Positions 52,694 to 62,813 are shown, counted from the stretch's first letter. The stretch is 64,000 bases of DNA from Streptococcus suis (GCF_016775005.1 NZ_JAEUXI010000002.1:248001-312000); one strand, 5' to 3'. The notes: generated by a model from the letters alone, not told the origin. Made by a program: numbers and translations.

Positions 52694-52714
52694 TTTGGAA
52701 CTTGATTTTTTTCG
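52679..52714 (+). terminator. Terminator after the GNAT gene
   Basis: AATCAAGTTCC / GGAACTTGATT with a 6-nt loop and TTTTTT. The 5' arm overlaps the end of the coding region and the stop codon. Confidence 0.85.
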
Positions 52715-52727
52715 CATTTCCAGCCTC

Positions 52728-52870
52728 AGGCTGAAACAGTCTAGCTCCAGACTGAACCTCGCTCTCCGGTTTCTGAGCTCGGGCTGAAACAGTCTATCCC
52801 CAGACTGAACCTCGCTTTCCGGTTTCTGGGCTCGGGCTGAAACAGTCTAGCCCCAGACTGTTTCACTCCC
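52728..52870. repeat. 53-bp repeat, about 2.6 copies, with GAAACAGTCT hairpins
   Basis: The unit GCTGAAACAGTCTA...CCAGACTG recurs at about 52731, 52784 and 52837, a 53-bp period. The last unit closes as a hairpin (AAACAGTCT / AGACTGTTT). The same hairpin is found at about 60219-60241. Confidence 0.85.
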
Positions 52871-53130
52871 CCAGACCTGATTCGCTTTCTAAACTTCAAG
52901 CTCATGATAAAAAGGTCCCCCGGACCTTAATTCGCTTTCTAAATTTCAAGCTCATGATAAAAAGGTCCCCCGGACCTTAATTCGCTTTCTAAATTTCAAG
53001 CTCATGATAAAAAGGTCCACCGGACCTGATTCGCTTTCTAAACTTCAAGCTCATGATAAAAAGGTCCACCGGACCTTAATTCGCTTTCTAAACTTCAAGC
53101 TCATGATAAAAAGGTCCCCCGGACCTTTTT
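52871..53130 (-). repeat. 50-bp tandem array of a terminator hairpin (5 copies)
   Basis: Copies begin TTCGCTTTCTAAA near 52881, 52931, 52981, 53030 and 53080 (periods 50, 50, 49, 50). Each contains AAGGTCC / GGACCTT with a loop of three and an A5 tract before it. On the minus strand every copy therefore reads as a hairpin plus TTTTTATC, a rho-independent terminator. The copy nearest the DUF536 gene is its natural terminator. Together with 52728-52870, this array fills the 435-bp gene-free gap. Confidence 0.9.
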
Positions 53131-53623
53131 ATTTACCAAACAATCTTGCGAAAAAGCCTTTCGCTTTGACTTCTTCTACGTGGGCCTTGGCTTCTTCCAA
53201 TTCTAATTTTAATACGTCCTTGTCCGCCATAGCTTTCAAGGTGAGTTGCTGTTGCTGGTCTAATTGCTTGTCTTTCTCTGCAATTTGGACGTCCTTAATT
53301 CGCAACTGCTCATCTTTTTCTGCAATCTGCTTGTCCTTGGCCAAGATTTGATCGTAGAGTCGGATGATTTCATCATTTTTTTCATCAATCCGAATCTCTA
53401 AAATCTCGCGTTGGCGGACTTCGTCACTGACTGGCTCATCTTCAAAAATCGTTGTCTTGTAGATTTCTTCAAGTTTCACCAAACCAGCGCGATTGACAAC
53501 TGTGACACCCTTGTCATTTTTTTCCACGTATTCCTCTGGCAAAGATTTCACACGGTTATTCATGGCCTGTCGGCTAACTCCTAAGATCTCAGCTAATTCG
53601 CTGACCGTTTTCTCAATTCCCAT
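53129..53623 (-). CDS. DUF536 protein: HTH, coiled coil, C-terminal amphipathic tail
   Basis: A 164-residue protein with an N-terminal helix-turn-helix (VSELAEILGVSRQAMNNRVK, about 6-25), a long charged coiled coil with heptad-like repeats (KDKQIAEKDEQLRIKDVQIAEKDKQL, about 95-122) and a C-terminal basic/aromatic tail (GFFARLFGK) suited to membrane or partner contact. The family occurs on chromosomes and plasmids of Firmicutes, and its role is not known to me. DNA binding is inferred from the HTH. It ends at the terminator array. Confidence 0.78.
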   Translation of the reverse strand: MGIEKTVSELAEILGVSRQAMNNRVKSLPEEYVEKNDKGVTVVNRAGLVKLEEIYKTTIFEDEPVSDEVRQREILEIRIDEKNDEIIRLYDQILAKDKQIAEKDEQLRIKDVQIAEKDKQLDQQQQLTLKAMADKDVLKLELEEAKAHVEEVKAKGFFARLFGK

Positions 53624-53719
53624 AATTTCCTCAATTATATGTTCATTTTCTCATTTGTCTGTATCATTAAAATATTACCACAAGAGGAGTTTGCTGTCAA
53701 ATTTACCAAAACTAATAAG

Positions 53720-53748
53720 GAAAAGGCCCTCCAAAGGAGGGCAATTTT
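53720..53748 (-). terminator. Terminator after the cold-shock gene
   Basis: GCCCTCC / GGAGGGC with AAA loop; TTTTCC tract on the minus strand. Confidence 0.75.
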
Positions 53749-53949
53749 TTACTGTTTGACGATGTTGGTCGCCTGAGGTCCACGTTGACCTTCCGTCACA
53801 TCAAAGGTCACTTTTTGACCTTCATCCAAGCTTTTAAAACCATTGCTTTGGATTTCTGAAAAATGTGCAAATACATCTGATCCATTTTCCTGAGCGATGA
53901 AGCCGAAGCCCTTCTCAGCGTTGAACCATTTTACTGTTCCTTGTGCCAT
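53749..53949 (-). CDS. cspA: Cold-shock protein
   Basis: A 66-residue single cold-shock domain. RNP1 (KGFGFIAQ) and RNP2 (DVFAHFSEI) bind single-stranded nucleic acid, making it an RNA chaperone. I chose ATG 53949 (MAQGTVKWF, the family start). The leader, at least 100 nt to the next feature, contains a hairpin (53957-53989) covering the Shine-Dalgarno (AAGGAAG). There is no neighbour operon. Confidence 0.95.
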   Translation of the reverse strand: MAQGTVKWFNAEKGFGFIAQENGSDVFAHFSEIQSNGFKSLDEGQKVTFDVTEGQRGPQATNIVKQ

Positions 53950-53956
53950 GTCACTA

Positions 53957-53989
53957 CTTCCTTTCTCTAGATTTGTAAAACTAGAAAGG
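53957..53989 (-). promoter_or_regulatory. Leader hairpin occluding the cold-shock Shine-Dalgarno
   Basis: CCTTTCTAG and CTAGAGAAAGG (minus strand) pair with a single G bulge around a 10-nt loop, placing the ribosome binding site AAGGAAG in or beside the stem. Confidence 0.5.
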
Positions 53990-54086
53990 GTAAAGCAGGT
54001 GAAACACAAACAAAACTCAAAAACTAATCTACCTGCCTACTCTAACAGGAAAGGTGGACAAAGTCAAGGAGAAGCCTTCATTTTGA

Positions 54087-55292
<1,206 letters not shown>

Positions 55293-55305
55293 TTTTTACA
55301 TCAAG

Positions 55306-55334
55306 TTCAAGCAAAATTTTGCTTGAATTTTTTT
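55306..55334 (+). terminator. Terminator after the flavoprotein gene
   Basis: TTCAAGCAAAA / TTTTGCTTGAA followed by T7. Confidence 0.85.
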
Positions 55335-55385
55335 GTTTATTATTGTATGATAATTCCATAACAATATAACAAAAGGAGATTGGCT

Positions 55386-56084
55386 ATGCAACTGAAACTT
55401 TCTTCTATTTCTAAAAAATTTGATCACAAGATTATTCTGGAGGATGCCAGTTTTCAATTTGAACAAGGCAAGATTTACGGCTTGCTAGGACGCAACGGGG
55501 CTGGTAAGACAACCTTGTTTAACTGCATTGCCCGTAATCTGACCTTGGATAGTGGCTCGATTCAGTTTGTAAAAGGCGAAGAAACATTTGACTACGATAA
55601 TACGGACATCGGTTTTACCCAGACCTATCCACAATTACCTGCTTTTATGACGGCCTATGAGTTTGTCCGTTTCTATATGGACATTCACAAGGATAAACTC
55701 AAATCTCCTCGCAGTCCAGAAGAATGGCTAAACTTGGTCGGCATCGGAGAAGAAGACCAGCACCGTCTGCTCAAGGATTTTTCCCACGGTATGCAGAACA
55801 AGGTCCAGTTGCTTCTGTCTTTGATTGTCCAGCCACCTGTCCTTCTCTTGGATGAGCCCCTGACTTCATTTGACCCTGTGGCTGCCCACGAGTTCAAACA
55901 ACTAATTCGGGAGGCTAAGAAGGATTCCGTCATTATCTTTTCTACCCACATTTTGCAGCTGGCTCAGGATCTCTGTGACGAGATTGTTTTGCTCCATCAC
56001 CAAGAATTGCAGGCAGTTCCAAGCGACAAACTCCACGACCCTGACTTTGAACAGGAAGTAGTTTCCTTACTGACAGTAGATTAG
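55386..56084 (+). CDS. ABC transporter ATP-binding protein
   Basis: A 232-residue nucleotide-binding subunit: Walker A GRNGAGKTT (about 36-44), a signature DFSHGMQNKVQLLLSL (about 129-144) in which SHGM replaces SGGQ, and Walker B LLLDEPL (about 153-159). ATG 55386 has GGAG 7 bp upstream. It overlaps no gene but lies 9 bp before the membrane partner. The substrate is unknown; the pair resembles small two-gene exporters. Confidence 0.9.
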   Translation: MQLKLSSISKKFDHKIILEDASFQFEQGKIYGLLGRNGAGKTTLFNCIARNLTLDSGSIQFVKGEETFDYDNTDIGFTQTYPQLPAFMTAYEFVRFYMDIHKDKLKSPRSPEEWLNLVGIGEEDQHRLLKDFSHGMQNKVQLLLSLIVQPPVLLLDEPLTSFDPVAAHEFKQLIREAKKDSVIIFSTHILQLAQDLCDEIVLLHHQELQAVPSDKLHDPDFEQEVVSLLTVD

Positions 56085-56093
56085 GAGGAGCTT

Positions 56094-57716
56094 ATGGATA
56101 CACTACTACGCTACTATTGGAACCAGGAGAAATTCAAACTATACCGCAATGTCAATGGCCTGTTTTATTTTATCCGCAAAATACCTGGCCTAGGATCTAT
56201 CCTTCCTGAGACAGTATACAAGTCTTACAACTTTAAAACGATCCTCTTTCTCTTCCTAAGGATTTTTTCCCTACCAAGCCGTTTTCTCATAAAAGGTTTC
56301 TGGATCCTGCTTCATTTTCTTTTCGCCTGCTTTTGGTTGAACCTCCTGTTGACCGGCGAACCATCTTTGGTCCATATCCATCCCGACACCTGGCTTTTGG
56401 GTTTTCTGCTCCTTTGCCTCTCCGTCGGTTTTATCAATCGCTTCAGCCAGAGCTTCCAACCCTTCATAAACAAGTCTAATAGGGAGTTCATGCAGCAGTT
56501 TAGGCTGTCGCATGCCCAGTTTATCCAAAGCCAACTCTTTGTTGAGCCCATCTTGACTAGTCTTTACTACCTTCCAGCCTTGTTGGTTTATTGTGTGCTC
56601 ACCAAAAACCTCCTCTATTTACCAGTCGGCTTACTGATTGTCCCTAGTGGGCATTTTAGTGGGCAGGCACTCAATCGCCTTCTCTTCAATCGAAAAATCT
56701 TTTTCAAGCAACATTCCTGGCCAGTCTGGACTTCAATCGCGATTGGCTTCGGCAGTTTTTTCTTGTTGATTCTCTTCCGAGATAGCCTCTCAACCAGCCT
56801 CTTGATTCCGATTTTTATCAGCCAACTGATCTTGACCTGGCTGGGTTATCGGTATATCCAAGGCCAAACCAACCACCTAAACTATCTTCAATATTGTATG
56901 GACCAGTCCATGCAGCTGGATCAAAAAATCTTTGAGATGACCAAGGGAAATGAATACACTCGCCAAGGTTTGCAGATGCAGGCAAAACTCAATGCGGAAA
57001 CAGGAAAAGACCTGTCCCACCTGTCTGGCATGACCTACCTAAACGCTCTGCTATTTGACCGCTACAAAAAAGTCCTCTATAAGAAGGTGCAGAACTGGGT
57101 ATTGGCACTAGTAGTCATTCTGGTCGCTCTGGAGGGGATTCGTTACTTTCTAGAGCCGTTTACCTTTACGGAAGACTACTTGCTCCAATTCTTACCGCTT
57201 TCCTTCATGATTATGTATGTAGCTTCGTCGGGCAAGGTGGTGGCTCAGATGGTCTTTGTTAACTGCGATATTTCCATGCTTCACTATCCTTTTTATCGTG
57301 AGGCTAAGACCATTATCGCTGGTTTTAACTACCGATTTTTGCAAACCTGCAAGCTCAATCTCATCTTTGCGACCAGCCTCTTTTTGACTATCATGATACT
57401 GGGGCGGTTTGCTTTCAGCTTGGAAACTATTCTTCTGACCGCACTGCTTCTGCTGAGTTTGACAGCTCTCTTTTCCTTCCACGACCTTTTTATCTACTAC
57501 ATCCTCCAGCCCTTTACAAAGGATATGGAGGTTGTCAACCCAGTCTATAAATTCCTCAGTGGCGCTCTCTATTGGGTGGCCTACCTCAACACCCAGCTGG
57601 ACCTAGGCAGTCACTTGTACATCCTACTCATTTCCTTGGCTATGATTGCCTATGTCAGCATCGGTTACTGGATTTTATTGAAAAAAGCTCCGCAGACTTT
57701 TAGATTGAAAGCATAA
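56094..57716 (+). CDS. ABC transporter membrane protein
   Basis: A 540-residue integral membrane protein with about ten to twelve hydrophobic segments, starting MDTLLRYYWNQEKFKLYRNV. It partners the ATPase 9 bp upstream; the substrate is unknown. The length is large for a single permease half-transporter, and I do not recognise the family beyond the ABC-export type. The terminator follows. Confidence 0.75.
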   Translation: MDTLLRYYWNQEKFKLYRNVNGLFYFIRKIPGLGSILPETVYKSYNFKTILFLFLRIFSLPSRFLIKGFWILLHFLFACFWLNLLLTGEPSLVHIHPDTWLLGFLLLCLSVGFINRFSQSFQPFINKSNREFMQQFRLSHAQFIQSQLFVEPILTSLYYLPALLVYCVLTKNLLYLPVGLLIVPSGHFSGQALNRLLFNRKIFFKQHSWPVWTSIAIGFGSFFLLILFRDSLSTSLLIPIFISQLILTWLGYRYIQGQTNHLNYLQYCMDQSMQLDQKIFEMTKGNEYTRQGLQMQAKLNAETGKDLSHLSGMTYLNALLFDRYKKVLYKKVQNWVLALVVILVALEGIRYFLEPFTFTEDYLLQFLPLSFMIMYVASSGKVVAQMVFVNCDISMLHYPFYREAKTIIAGFNYRFLQTCKLNLIFATSLFLTIMILGRFAFSLETILLTALLLLSLTALFSFHDLFIYYILQPFTKDMEVVNPVYKFLSGALYWVAYLNTQLDLGSHLYILLISLAMIAYVSIGYWILLKKAPQTFRLKA

Positions 57717-57747
57717 AAACAGCCTCTCGCAAGAGAAGGCTGTTTTC
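57716..57747 (+). terminator. Terminator after the ABC pair
   Basis: AAAACAGCCT / AGGCTGTTTT with a loop containing CTCGCAAGAG. Confidence 0.85.
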
Positions 57748-57849
57748 TCGTCATTTAGTTTCTCTTTTATTACTTCGTTAACTCGCCTTGCCTAACTTCA
57801 GTTATGTCTGCGGCTCGTTGCCTAGTACTAAAAGTAAACTAAAAGACTA
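57748..57849 (-). mobile_element. RUP-like miniature inverted-repeat element, copy 2 (102 bp)
   Basis: The reverse complement of this stretch aligns without gaps to 12944-13045 (about 11 differences in 102). The right end reads AACTAAAAGACTA followed by TA; the left end is slightly decayed (TCGTC for TAGTC). It lies between the ABC terminator and the yeiH stop codon. Confidence 0.85.
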
Positions 57850-57852
57850 TAT

Positions 57853-58875
57853 TTACCAAATTCCCAAAATCGCCTGCCAAGCCAGTGTCAACACCGTCAC
57901 TCCCAGCCAGCAAACTAGTCCGACAAAAAGAGCAGCTCTGCCATTTTTCACCAAAGCAAATACATTGGTCCGCAAGCCAATGGCTGTCATGGCCATACAA
58001 ATGAGAAACTTGGACAGGGTTTTGAGCGGAGTAAAAATGTCCGCACCCAGTCCAAAGTGACCTGCAAGACTTGTCACCAAACTGGCTAGGATAAAATAGA
58101 GGATAAAGTTTGGAAAACCTGCCAAGAGGGACTTCTTGTCTGCCTGAACTCCCTTTCCTCGAGCCTGCCAAATCGCCAAAACCGTCGTAATGGGAATAAT
58201 TGCCAGAGTCCGCGTCAGCTTGACCGTCACAGCCGTGTCCAAGGTCTGACTGCCCAATCCGTAAAAGCTATCCCAGGTGGCTGCTGTTGCGGTGACCGAC
58301 GAGGTGTCATTGACCGCCGTTCCGGCGAACATCCCAAAGGCCTGACCCGACTCTGTCGAAAACCCAAGCCAGGTTGCTAAGGTCGGAAAGACCAAGGCCG
58401 CCAAGACATTAAAGAGAAAGATAACCGAGATAGCCTGTGCCACATCTTCATCATCTGCCTGGATAATGGGAGCCGTCGCCGCAATAGCAGAGCCTCCACA
58501 GATAGAGGTCCCTACACCAATCAAGGTCGCCAGATGAGATGAAATGGGCAAGCATTTCCACATCAGAAATGCCAAAAACAAGGCAAAACTGATGGTTGAC
58601 AGAATAATTGGTAGAGATTGGCGACCAACTGCCAGGACCGCAGATAGATTCAATCCAAATCCCAAACAAATCACAGCATACTGCAAAATCTTCTTAGAGG
58701 TAAAGGTCAAGCCTGACTGAAAGGCATTTTTCCTTGAAATGTAAGAATGCAGGCTCATCCCAATTAGAAGGGCAAAAACAGGCCCACCCACCAATGGAAA
58801 CAAGCCACCTAACCACTGTCCCACCAAAGCCAAGACCAGACAAAGTACCACACCTCTGGTATTTTCCTTAACCAT
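57853..58875 (-). CDS. YeiH-family putative sulfate exporter
   Basis: A 340-residue membrane protein of the UPF0324/YeiH family with about ten membrane segments. GLGLNLSA-like stretch CLGFGLNLSAVLAVGRQ (about 70-86) and GTSICGGSAIAATAP (about 121-135) are signatures. The role as a sulfate or related anion exporter comes from family members. It follows azlD by 9 bp. Confidence 0.85.
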   Translation of the reverse strand: MVKENTRGVVLCLVLALVGQWLGGLFPLVGGPVFALLIGMSLHSYISRKNAFQSGLTFTSKKILQYAVICLGFGLNLSAVLAVGRQSLPIILSTISFALFLAFLMWKCLPISSHLATLIGVGTSICGGSAIAATAPIIQADDEDVAQAISVIFLFNVLAALVFPTLATWLGFSTESGQAFGMFAGTAVNDTSSVTATAATWDSFYGLGSQTLDTAVTVKLTRTLAIIPITTVLAIWQARGKGVQADKKSLLAGFPNFILYFILASLVTSLAGHFGLGADIFTPLKTLSKFLICMAMTAIGLRTNVFALVKNGRAALFVGLVCWLGVTVLTLAWQAILGIW

Positions 58876-58884
58876 AAGCCCCTC

Positions 58885-59211
58885 CTAGAAAATCAAGCGG
58901 AGAGCAGCTGTCGTCAAGACGCCAACCACTACTGCGAGGAGGATATTTTTGGTCCTCAGGACCACTAAAAAGGTCGGAATGAGGGCCAGACTCTCGACGG
59001 GAAGAAGGCTGGGAAGGGAGCCCACCTTTTCGTCCATGATGCTGGACAGGGTCAGAGCAAAAATGATAGTGATGGGGAGAAAACTGAGAAATTTAACCAA
59101 CTTTGAAGGCAGAGACTTGTTCTGCGTCAGTACAAAAGGTAGGACGCGTGGCACCCAGGTCACCAGGGCCGCCGCCAGAATAATCAGTAGAATACTAGTT
59201 TTTATCATCAA
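58885..59211 (-). CDS. azlD: AzlD-family branched-chain amino acid transport subunit
   Basis: A 108-residue membrane protein with four hydrophobic segments, matching AzlD, the small partner of AzlC in branched-chain amino acid export. It overlaps azlC by 17 bp, which supports a two-part transporter. Confidence 0.88.
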   Translation of the reverse strand: MMIKTSILLIILAAALVTWVPRVLPFVLTQNKSLPSKLVKFLSFLPITIIFALTLSSIMDEKVGSLPSLLPVESLALIPTFLVVLRTKNILLAVVVGVLTTAALRLIF

Positions 59212-59896
59212 TCATCACCCCCACAAAACAACCCAAAATCGTCGCCAAGAGTACAGCCACATAAGACGACACCAGCACAGACAGACCGACATAGGCTAGA
59301 CCAACCGCCAGCAAAATCAAGCCGATTTTTTTCAAAGGAATAGTCCGAGCCATAGCCTCCAACTGACCTGAGAAAATCCCGACAAACATGGCAACCAAGG
59401 CAAAATCCAAGCCAAACTGCTCAGGATTTGGAATTAAACCACCGATGAGATTGCCCAGAGTGGTAAAGATAACCCAAGAAGCATAGCCAGCAAAGTTGTT
59501 GCCGTACATCCAGCTAGGGGCAATCTGCTTTTCCTCAATGTGTTTCCGCAAGAGAACCGCATAGGATTCATCTGTTAAAAATGAGCCAATCAAGATGTTG
59601 GAGCCCAGCCTATTTCCCTGAAAAATGGTCGTCGTATGCAGGCACATGAGAAAATTCCTCAGGTTGACAAAGAAAACCGTCACCGCAATCGACAACAAGG
59701 GGGCACCTGCCAAAATCATGGCACAAATGACAAACTGGGCACTCCCTGCATAGACCAAGAGGCTCATCAGCCCCATTTCCAGCGCAGAAATGCCTGAATT
59801 GACCGATACCACTCCGCATGCTAGGCCGATACTGGCATAGCCCAGAGCTGTGGGAATAGCATCCCGCAAGCCCTCACGAAAATCCTGTTTTTTCAT
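59195..59896 (-). CDS. azlC: AzlC-family amino acid transport subunit
   Basis: A 233-residue membrane protein of the AzlC family (LIV-E), with about six to eight segments; AIPTALGYASIGLACGVV (about 14-31) and SLLVYAGSAQFVICAMI (about 45-61) are family-like. With AzlD it exports branched-chain amino acids or analogues. It starts the azlC-azlD-yeiH operon. Confidence 0.9.
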   Translation of the reverse strand: MKKQDFREGLRDAIPTALGYASIGLACGVVSVNSGISALEMGLMSLLVYAGSAQFVICAMILAGAPLLSIAVTVFFVNLRNFLMCLHTTTIFQGNRLGSNILIGSFLTDESYAVLLRKHIEEKQIAPSWMYGNNFAGYASWVIFTTLGNLIGGLIPNPEQFGLDFALVAMFVGIFSGQLEAMARTIPLKKIGLILLAVGLAYVGLSVLVSSYVAVLLATILGCFVGVMIDDKN

Positions 59897-59961
59897 CTTC
59901 TCTCCTTTGAAATCAGGTTATATCATTCTAGTATAGAGGACCAGCCCCCCTCCGTCAATAG

Positions 59962-59991
59962 AAAAAGAGGCTGGGCAGACAGTCCAGCCTC
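59962..59991 (-). terminator. Terminator for the tsaB-rimI-tsaD operon
   Basis: GAGGCTGG / CCAGCCTC hairpin with TTTTTCT on the minus strand, upstream of azlC. Confidence 0.7.
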
Positions 59992-60317
59992 GCTTCTCAG
60001 TGTTCGTGTCAACATCTCAGCGCAATGGTTGATTGGCTTTAACAGTCCACTGGACTGTTAAAGGTTGGAGATAAGATTTGCAAGGCAAATCTCAGCAATT
60101 CGTGTTTCACACTCCAAACCTGACCTCTACGACTGATGCGAACAGAGTTCGCTTCATTTCCAACCTCCAACAGTCACTACTCTGACTGTTGGAGCTGTGC
60201 GGGGGTGGGAGTGAAACAGTCTGGGGATAGACTGTTTCAGCTCAACAACTAGAAATAAAGACTTGTTGACGAACTCTTTTTAGACTGGTCGAGTTCTTTC
60301 CCACTCCCCCTTCCTTC
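59992..60317. repeat. Chain of hairpins in the gap between azlC and tsaD
   Basis: Successive perfect or near-perfect inverted repeats: CTTTAACAGTCC / GGACTGTTAAAG (about 60038-60062), GATTTGC / GCAAATC (about 60076-60092), GCGAAC / GTTCGC, TCCAACAGTC / GACTGTTGGA (about 60168-60195), TGAAACAGTCT / AGACTGTTTCA (about 60212-60240), TCAACAA / TTGTTGA, GAACTC / GAGTTC. There is no frame of note. Some motifs recur at 42739-42943 and 52728-52870. Confidence 0.75.
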
Positions 60318-61325
60318 TTACAAATTTTCAAAAGCTAGACTTGGTTTGGCATTCAAATCCCAACCAGCAAAGTTTTCCTTGTTGTATTCGCTAACGGCTG
60401 CCAAGGCAATCATACCTGCATTGTCACCGCAGAGGCGAAGCGGGGGAATGATAACCTCCACATCCGTGATTTCAGCTACCAACCGCTCTCGCAAGCCCTG
60501 ATTGGCTGCTACACCGCCCGCTACGACCAAGGTCTTAACAGGGTATTGCTCCAAAGCCTTCTTGGTCTTAGCCATGAGAATGTCCATAACACAGGCTTGG
60601 AAAGAAGCGGACAGGTCCGCATTGGACAAGGTTTCCCCTTTCTGCTGGGCATTATGGTAGAGGTTGATAAAGGCGGATTTCAAACCTGAGAAAGAAAACT
60701 CCAGATTATCCTCTTTAATCATGGCACGAGGGAAGTCATAAATATCCTGCCCCTCATGTGCCAATTCATCGATGATCCGACCAGCTGGATAGGGCAGTCC
60801 CATGACCCGCCCCACCTTGTCATAGGCCTCGCCAACCGCATCATCTCGCGTTTCACCGACAATCTTGTAGTCGCCCGCCTCTGACACATAGACCAACTCC
60901 GTATGACCTCCGCTGACCAAAAGAGCCAAAAGTGGAAACTCCAACTCCTTGACTGCACGCGCCGCCATCAAGTGCCCTGCCATGTGGTTGACAGGAATGA
61001 GCGGCAGGCCATTAGCCCAAGCAAAGGCCTTGGCAGCCGAAATCCCGACCAGCAAAGCACCGACCAAGCCAGGCCCATAGGTCACAGCCACAGCCGTCAA
61101 GTTCTCTGCCGTCACCTCCGCCTCCAACAAGGCCTCCTCGATACAGGCCGTAATCACTTCCACATGGTGACGACTGGCCACCTCGGGCACCACCCCGCCA
61201 AACCGCTGGTGGCTAGCAATCTGGCTGGCAATGACATTGGACAACAGCTCCGCCTCATTCCGCAAAACAGCCACCGAGGTCTCGTCACACGAAGTCTCAA
61301 TCGCCAAAATCAATCTATCTTTCAT
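60318..61325 (-). CDS. tsaD: tRNA N6-adenosine threonylcarbamoyltransferase TsaD
   Basis: A 335-residue metalloenzyme that transfers threonylcarbamoyl to A37 of ANN-decoding tRNAs with TsaB (and TsaE). The metal-binding motif NHMAGH (about 106-111) and the nucleotide loop [16 protein letters not shown] (about 79-94) are intact. It overlaps rimI by 11 bp. Confidence 0.96.
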   Translation of the reverse strand: MKDRLILAIETSCDETSVAVLRNEAELLSNVIASQIASHQRFGGVVPEVASRHHVEVITACIEEALLEAEVTAENLTAVAVTYGPGLVGALLVGISAAKAFAWANGLPLIPVNHMAGHLMAARAVKELEFPLLALLVSGGHTELVYVSEAGDYKIVGETRDDAVGEAYDKVGRVMGLPYPAGRIIDELAHEGQDIYDFPRAMIKEDNLEFSFSGLKSAFINLYHNAQQKGETLSNADLSASFQACVMDILMAKTKKALEQYPVKTLVVAGGVAANQGLRERLVAEITDVEVIIPPLRLCGDNAGMIALAAVSEYNKENFAGWDLNAKPSLAFENL

Positions 61326-61755
61326 TCCGTTCTCTCTTCATTAGCACCGCGTCCTCGACAGGATGGCGGTAGTAGTCTTTTCGTTTTCCTATTTTGGTAA
61401 AATGCTGGCGTGCATAGAGGGCCTGAGCTGCGCTATTGGACTCCCTCACTTCGAGGAAGATGTCTCCATCCCAGTCCATCACAGCAGCCATCAGCTGACT
61501 GGCGATTCCCAACCTCTGAAAATCAGTCTTAACAGCAATCTGCAAGATTTCCATTTCATCCAGCACCGTCTGCACAGCCAAAAAACCGACTAGCTCCTGA
61601 CCCTCATAGGCCAGATAATAATCCTCATCCTGACTAGCCATACTGGAGGCAATCTGCTCCAAGGTCCATGGAGACTGCTCATAAACCGACTGCATAACTG
61701 ACAAAACAGCCTCCGCCAGATTTTCCTGACCATCGTAGTGTTTAATCTCTATCAT
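61315..61755 (-). CDS. rimI: Ribosomal-protein-alanine N-acetyltransferase RimI-like
   Basis: A 146-residue [26 protein letters not shown] (about 72-93) is the acetyl-CoA motif, and its place between tsaB and tsaD is the standard position of rimI. The substrate assignment (S18 N-terminus) comes from E. coli and is not proven here. ATGA overlap with tsaB. Confidence 0.88.
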   Translation of the reverse strand: MIEIKHYDGQENLAEAVLSVMQSVYEQSPWTLEQIASSMASQDEDYYLAYEGQELVGFLAVQTVLDEMEILQIAVKTDFQRLGIASQLMAAVMDWDGDIFLEVRESNSAAQALYARQHFTKIGKRKDYYRHPVEDAVLMKRERNER

Positions 61756-62435
61756 ACACGCTTGATATAACTTTCTGAGCCAGCTTTGTTGTCCTTGAGC
61801 CAGTTTTCCTCTGCCTCTACTCGTTTGAGATAGTTGGGCTCAAAGCTGGTGATATCTACTGCTGGCAAGTCTTGACCAATCACCGCCAGCTGATAGGCAG
61901 ACGGCAGACTAGTTTGGTAATGGGCAGTTGGCAGAACTTGCTCGATTTGTTCCTTAAAGTTCTCAACTTCTCCGACAAAGGTGATATTTTCCTTGCCAGA
62001 CAGGCTAGAAAGCAAGTCTTCAAAAGACCAGTAGCGGTCTGCCTCGACTGCTCTGCCATTTTCATAAACACCTGCATAGACATGGTTACGGCGGGCATCG
62101 ATGAGGGGCACCACCAGACCCGTCAGGCTGGACGGAACCAGGGACTGAAGACTGGATAGCCCCACCAAGTCGATCTTGAGGGTGTAGGCCAAGGTCTTGG
62201 CAGTCGCCACCGCCACACGAAGCCCCGTGTAGGAGCCAGGCCCTTGAGCGACCACAATCCGCTCCAGGTCTTTGGGCTTCCAGCCCACCTGTGCCACCAA
62301 AAAATCGACCACAGGCATGAGGCTGATACTATGATTTTTCTTGACGGCCAGCAGGGTTTCCGCCTGCAAACGACCGTCCTCCACCAAGGCCACCGATAGG
62401 GCCTGGTTGGAGCTGTCTAAAGCTAGTATTTTCAT
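61752..62435 (-). CDS. tsaB: tRNA threonylcarbamoyladenosine biosynthesis protein TsaB
   Basis: A 227-residue ASKHA-fold protein that partners TsaD in t6A synthesis. LALDSSNQALSVALVEDG (about 4-21) is the start pattern, and VVAQGPGSYTGLRVAVATAKTL (about 60-81) is the family motif. It is first in the tsaB-rimI-tsaD operon. Confidence 0.95.
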   Translation of the reverse strand: MKILALDSSNQALSVALVEDGRLQAETLLAVKKNHSISLMPVVDFLVAQVGWKPKDLERIVVAQGPGSYTGLRVAVATAKTLAYTLKIDLVGLSSLQSLVPSSLTGLVVPLIDARRNHVYAGVYENGRAVEADRYWSFEDLLSSLSGKENITFVGEVENFKEQIEQVLPTAHYQTSLPSAYQLAVIGQDLPAVDITSFEPNYLKRVEAEENWLKDNKAGSESYIKRV

Positions 62436-62466
62436 AAACTTTTCTCTCTTTTCAATGCTACTCTCT

Positions 62467-62495
62467 ATTGTAAGCTATCTTGGATATTTTTTCAA
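62467..62495 (-). promoter_or_regulatory. Promoter of tsaB-rimI-tsaD
   Basis: Minus strand: TTGAAA (62495-62490), 17-bp spacer, TACAAT (62472-62467), about 32 bp before the tsaB start. Confidence 0.8.
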
Positions 62496-62499
62496 ATAA

Positions 62500-62728
62500 T
62501 GAAAAGACTGGGTTGTGCTTTCGAGTAGGTTATTGGAGCGGATTGATTTGTCATACTAGTCAGTCACATCACTATCTGGCAGTTGACAGGCATTTTCTCG
62601 GTACAATTGAACTTAGTCTTAGTAATCCCAACACACGCGGAATCTTAACTCACTTCTTTGATTCATCCCCCTCGGAAATGCAGAATTTCTGAAAACCATA
62701 ACACTTTTCCATTTTCTTACCATCCTCT
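62500..62728. other. Non-coding gap with no recognised function
   Basis: Part of the 447-bp gene-free gap between tsaB and rpoY. Apart from the flanking promoters and the attenuator I see only a small hairpin (GAAAT / ATTTC near 62670). A 70-codon + frame in this stretch has no Shine-Dalgarno and no family similarity I recognise. Confidence 0.5.
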
Positions 62729-62757
62729 TTTACCATTAGCCTATTTTATGATATAAT
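62729..62757 (+). promoter_or_regulatory. Promoter of rpoY-rnjA
   Basis: TTTACC (62729-62734), 17-bp spacer, extended TG-A-TATAAT (TATAAT at 62752-62757). The expected leader is about 120 nt. Confidence 0.8.
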
Positions 62758-62813
62758 GAAGAGTACATTTAGACTGAATAAATTGACAACTCGAGAAAAT
62801 TGAATAGACATTA

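Noticed and set aside
52871..53130. CRISPR array
   Set aside because: The whole 50-bp unit is repeated, with no unique spacers and no cas genes nearby; it is a terminator array.
53004..53351. 115-codon + frame running through the repeats into the DUF536 gene
   Set aside because: A product of the tandem repeats and an antisense frame; no start signal.
62480..62692. 70-codon + frame between tsaB and rpoY
   Set aside because: No Shine-Dalgarno, overlaps the tsaB promoter, no recognisable family.
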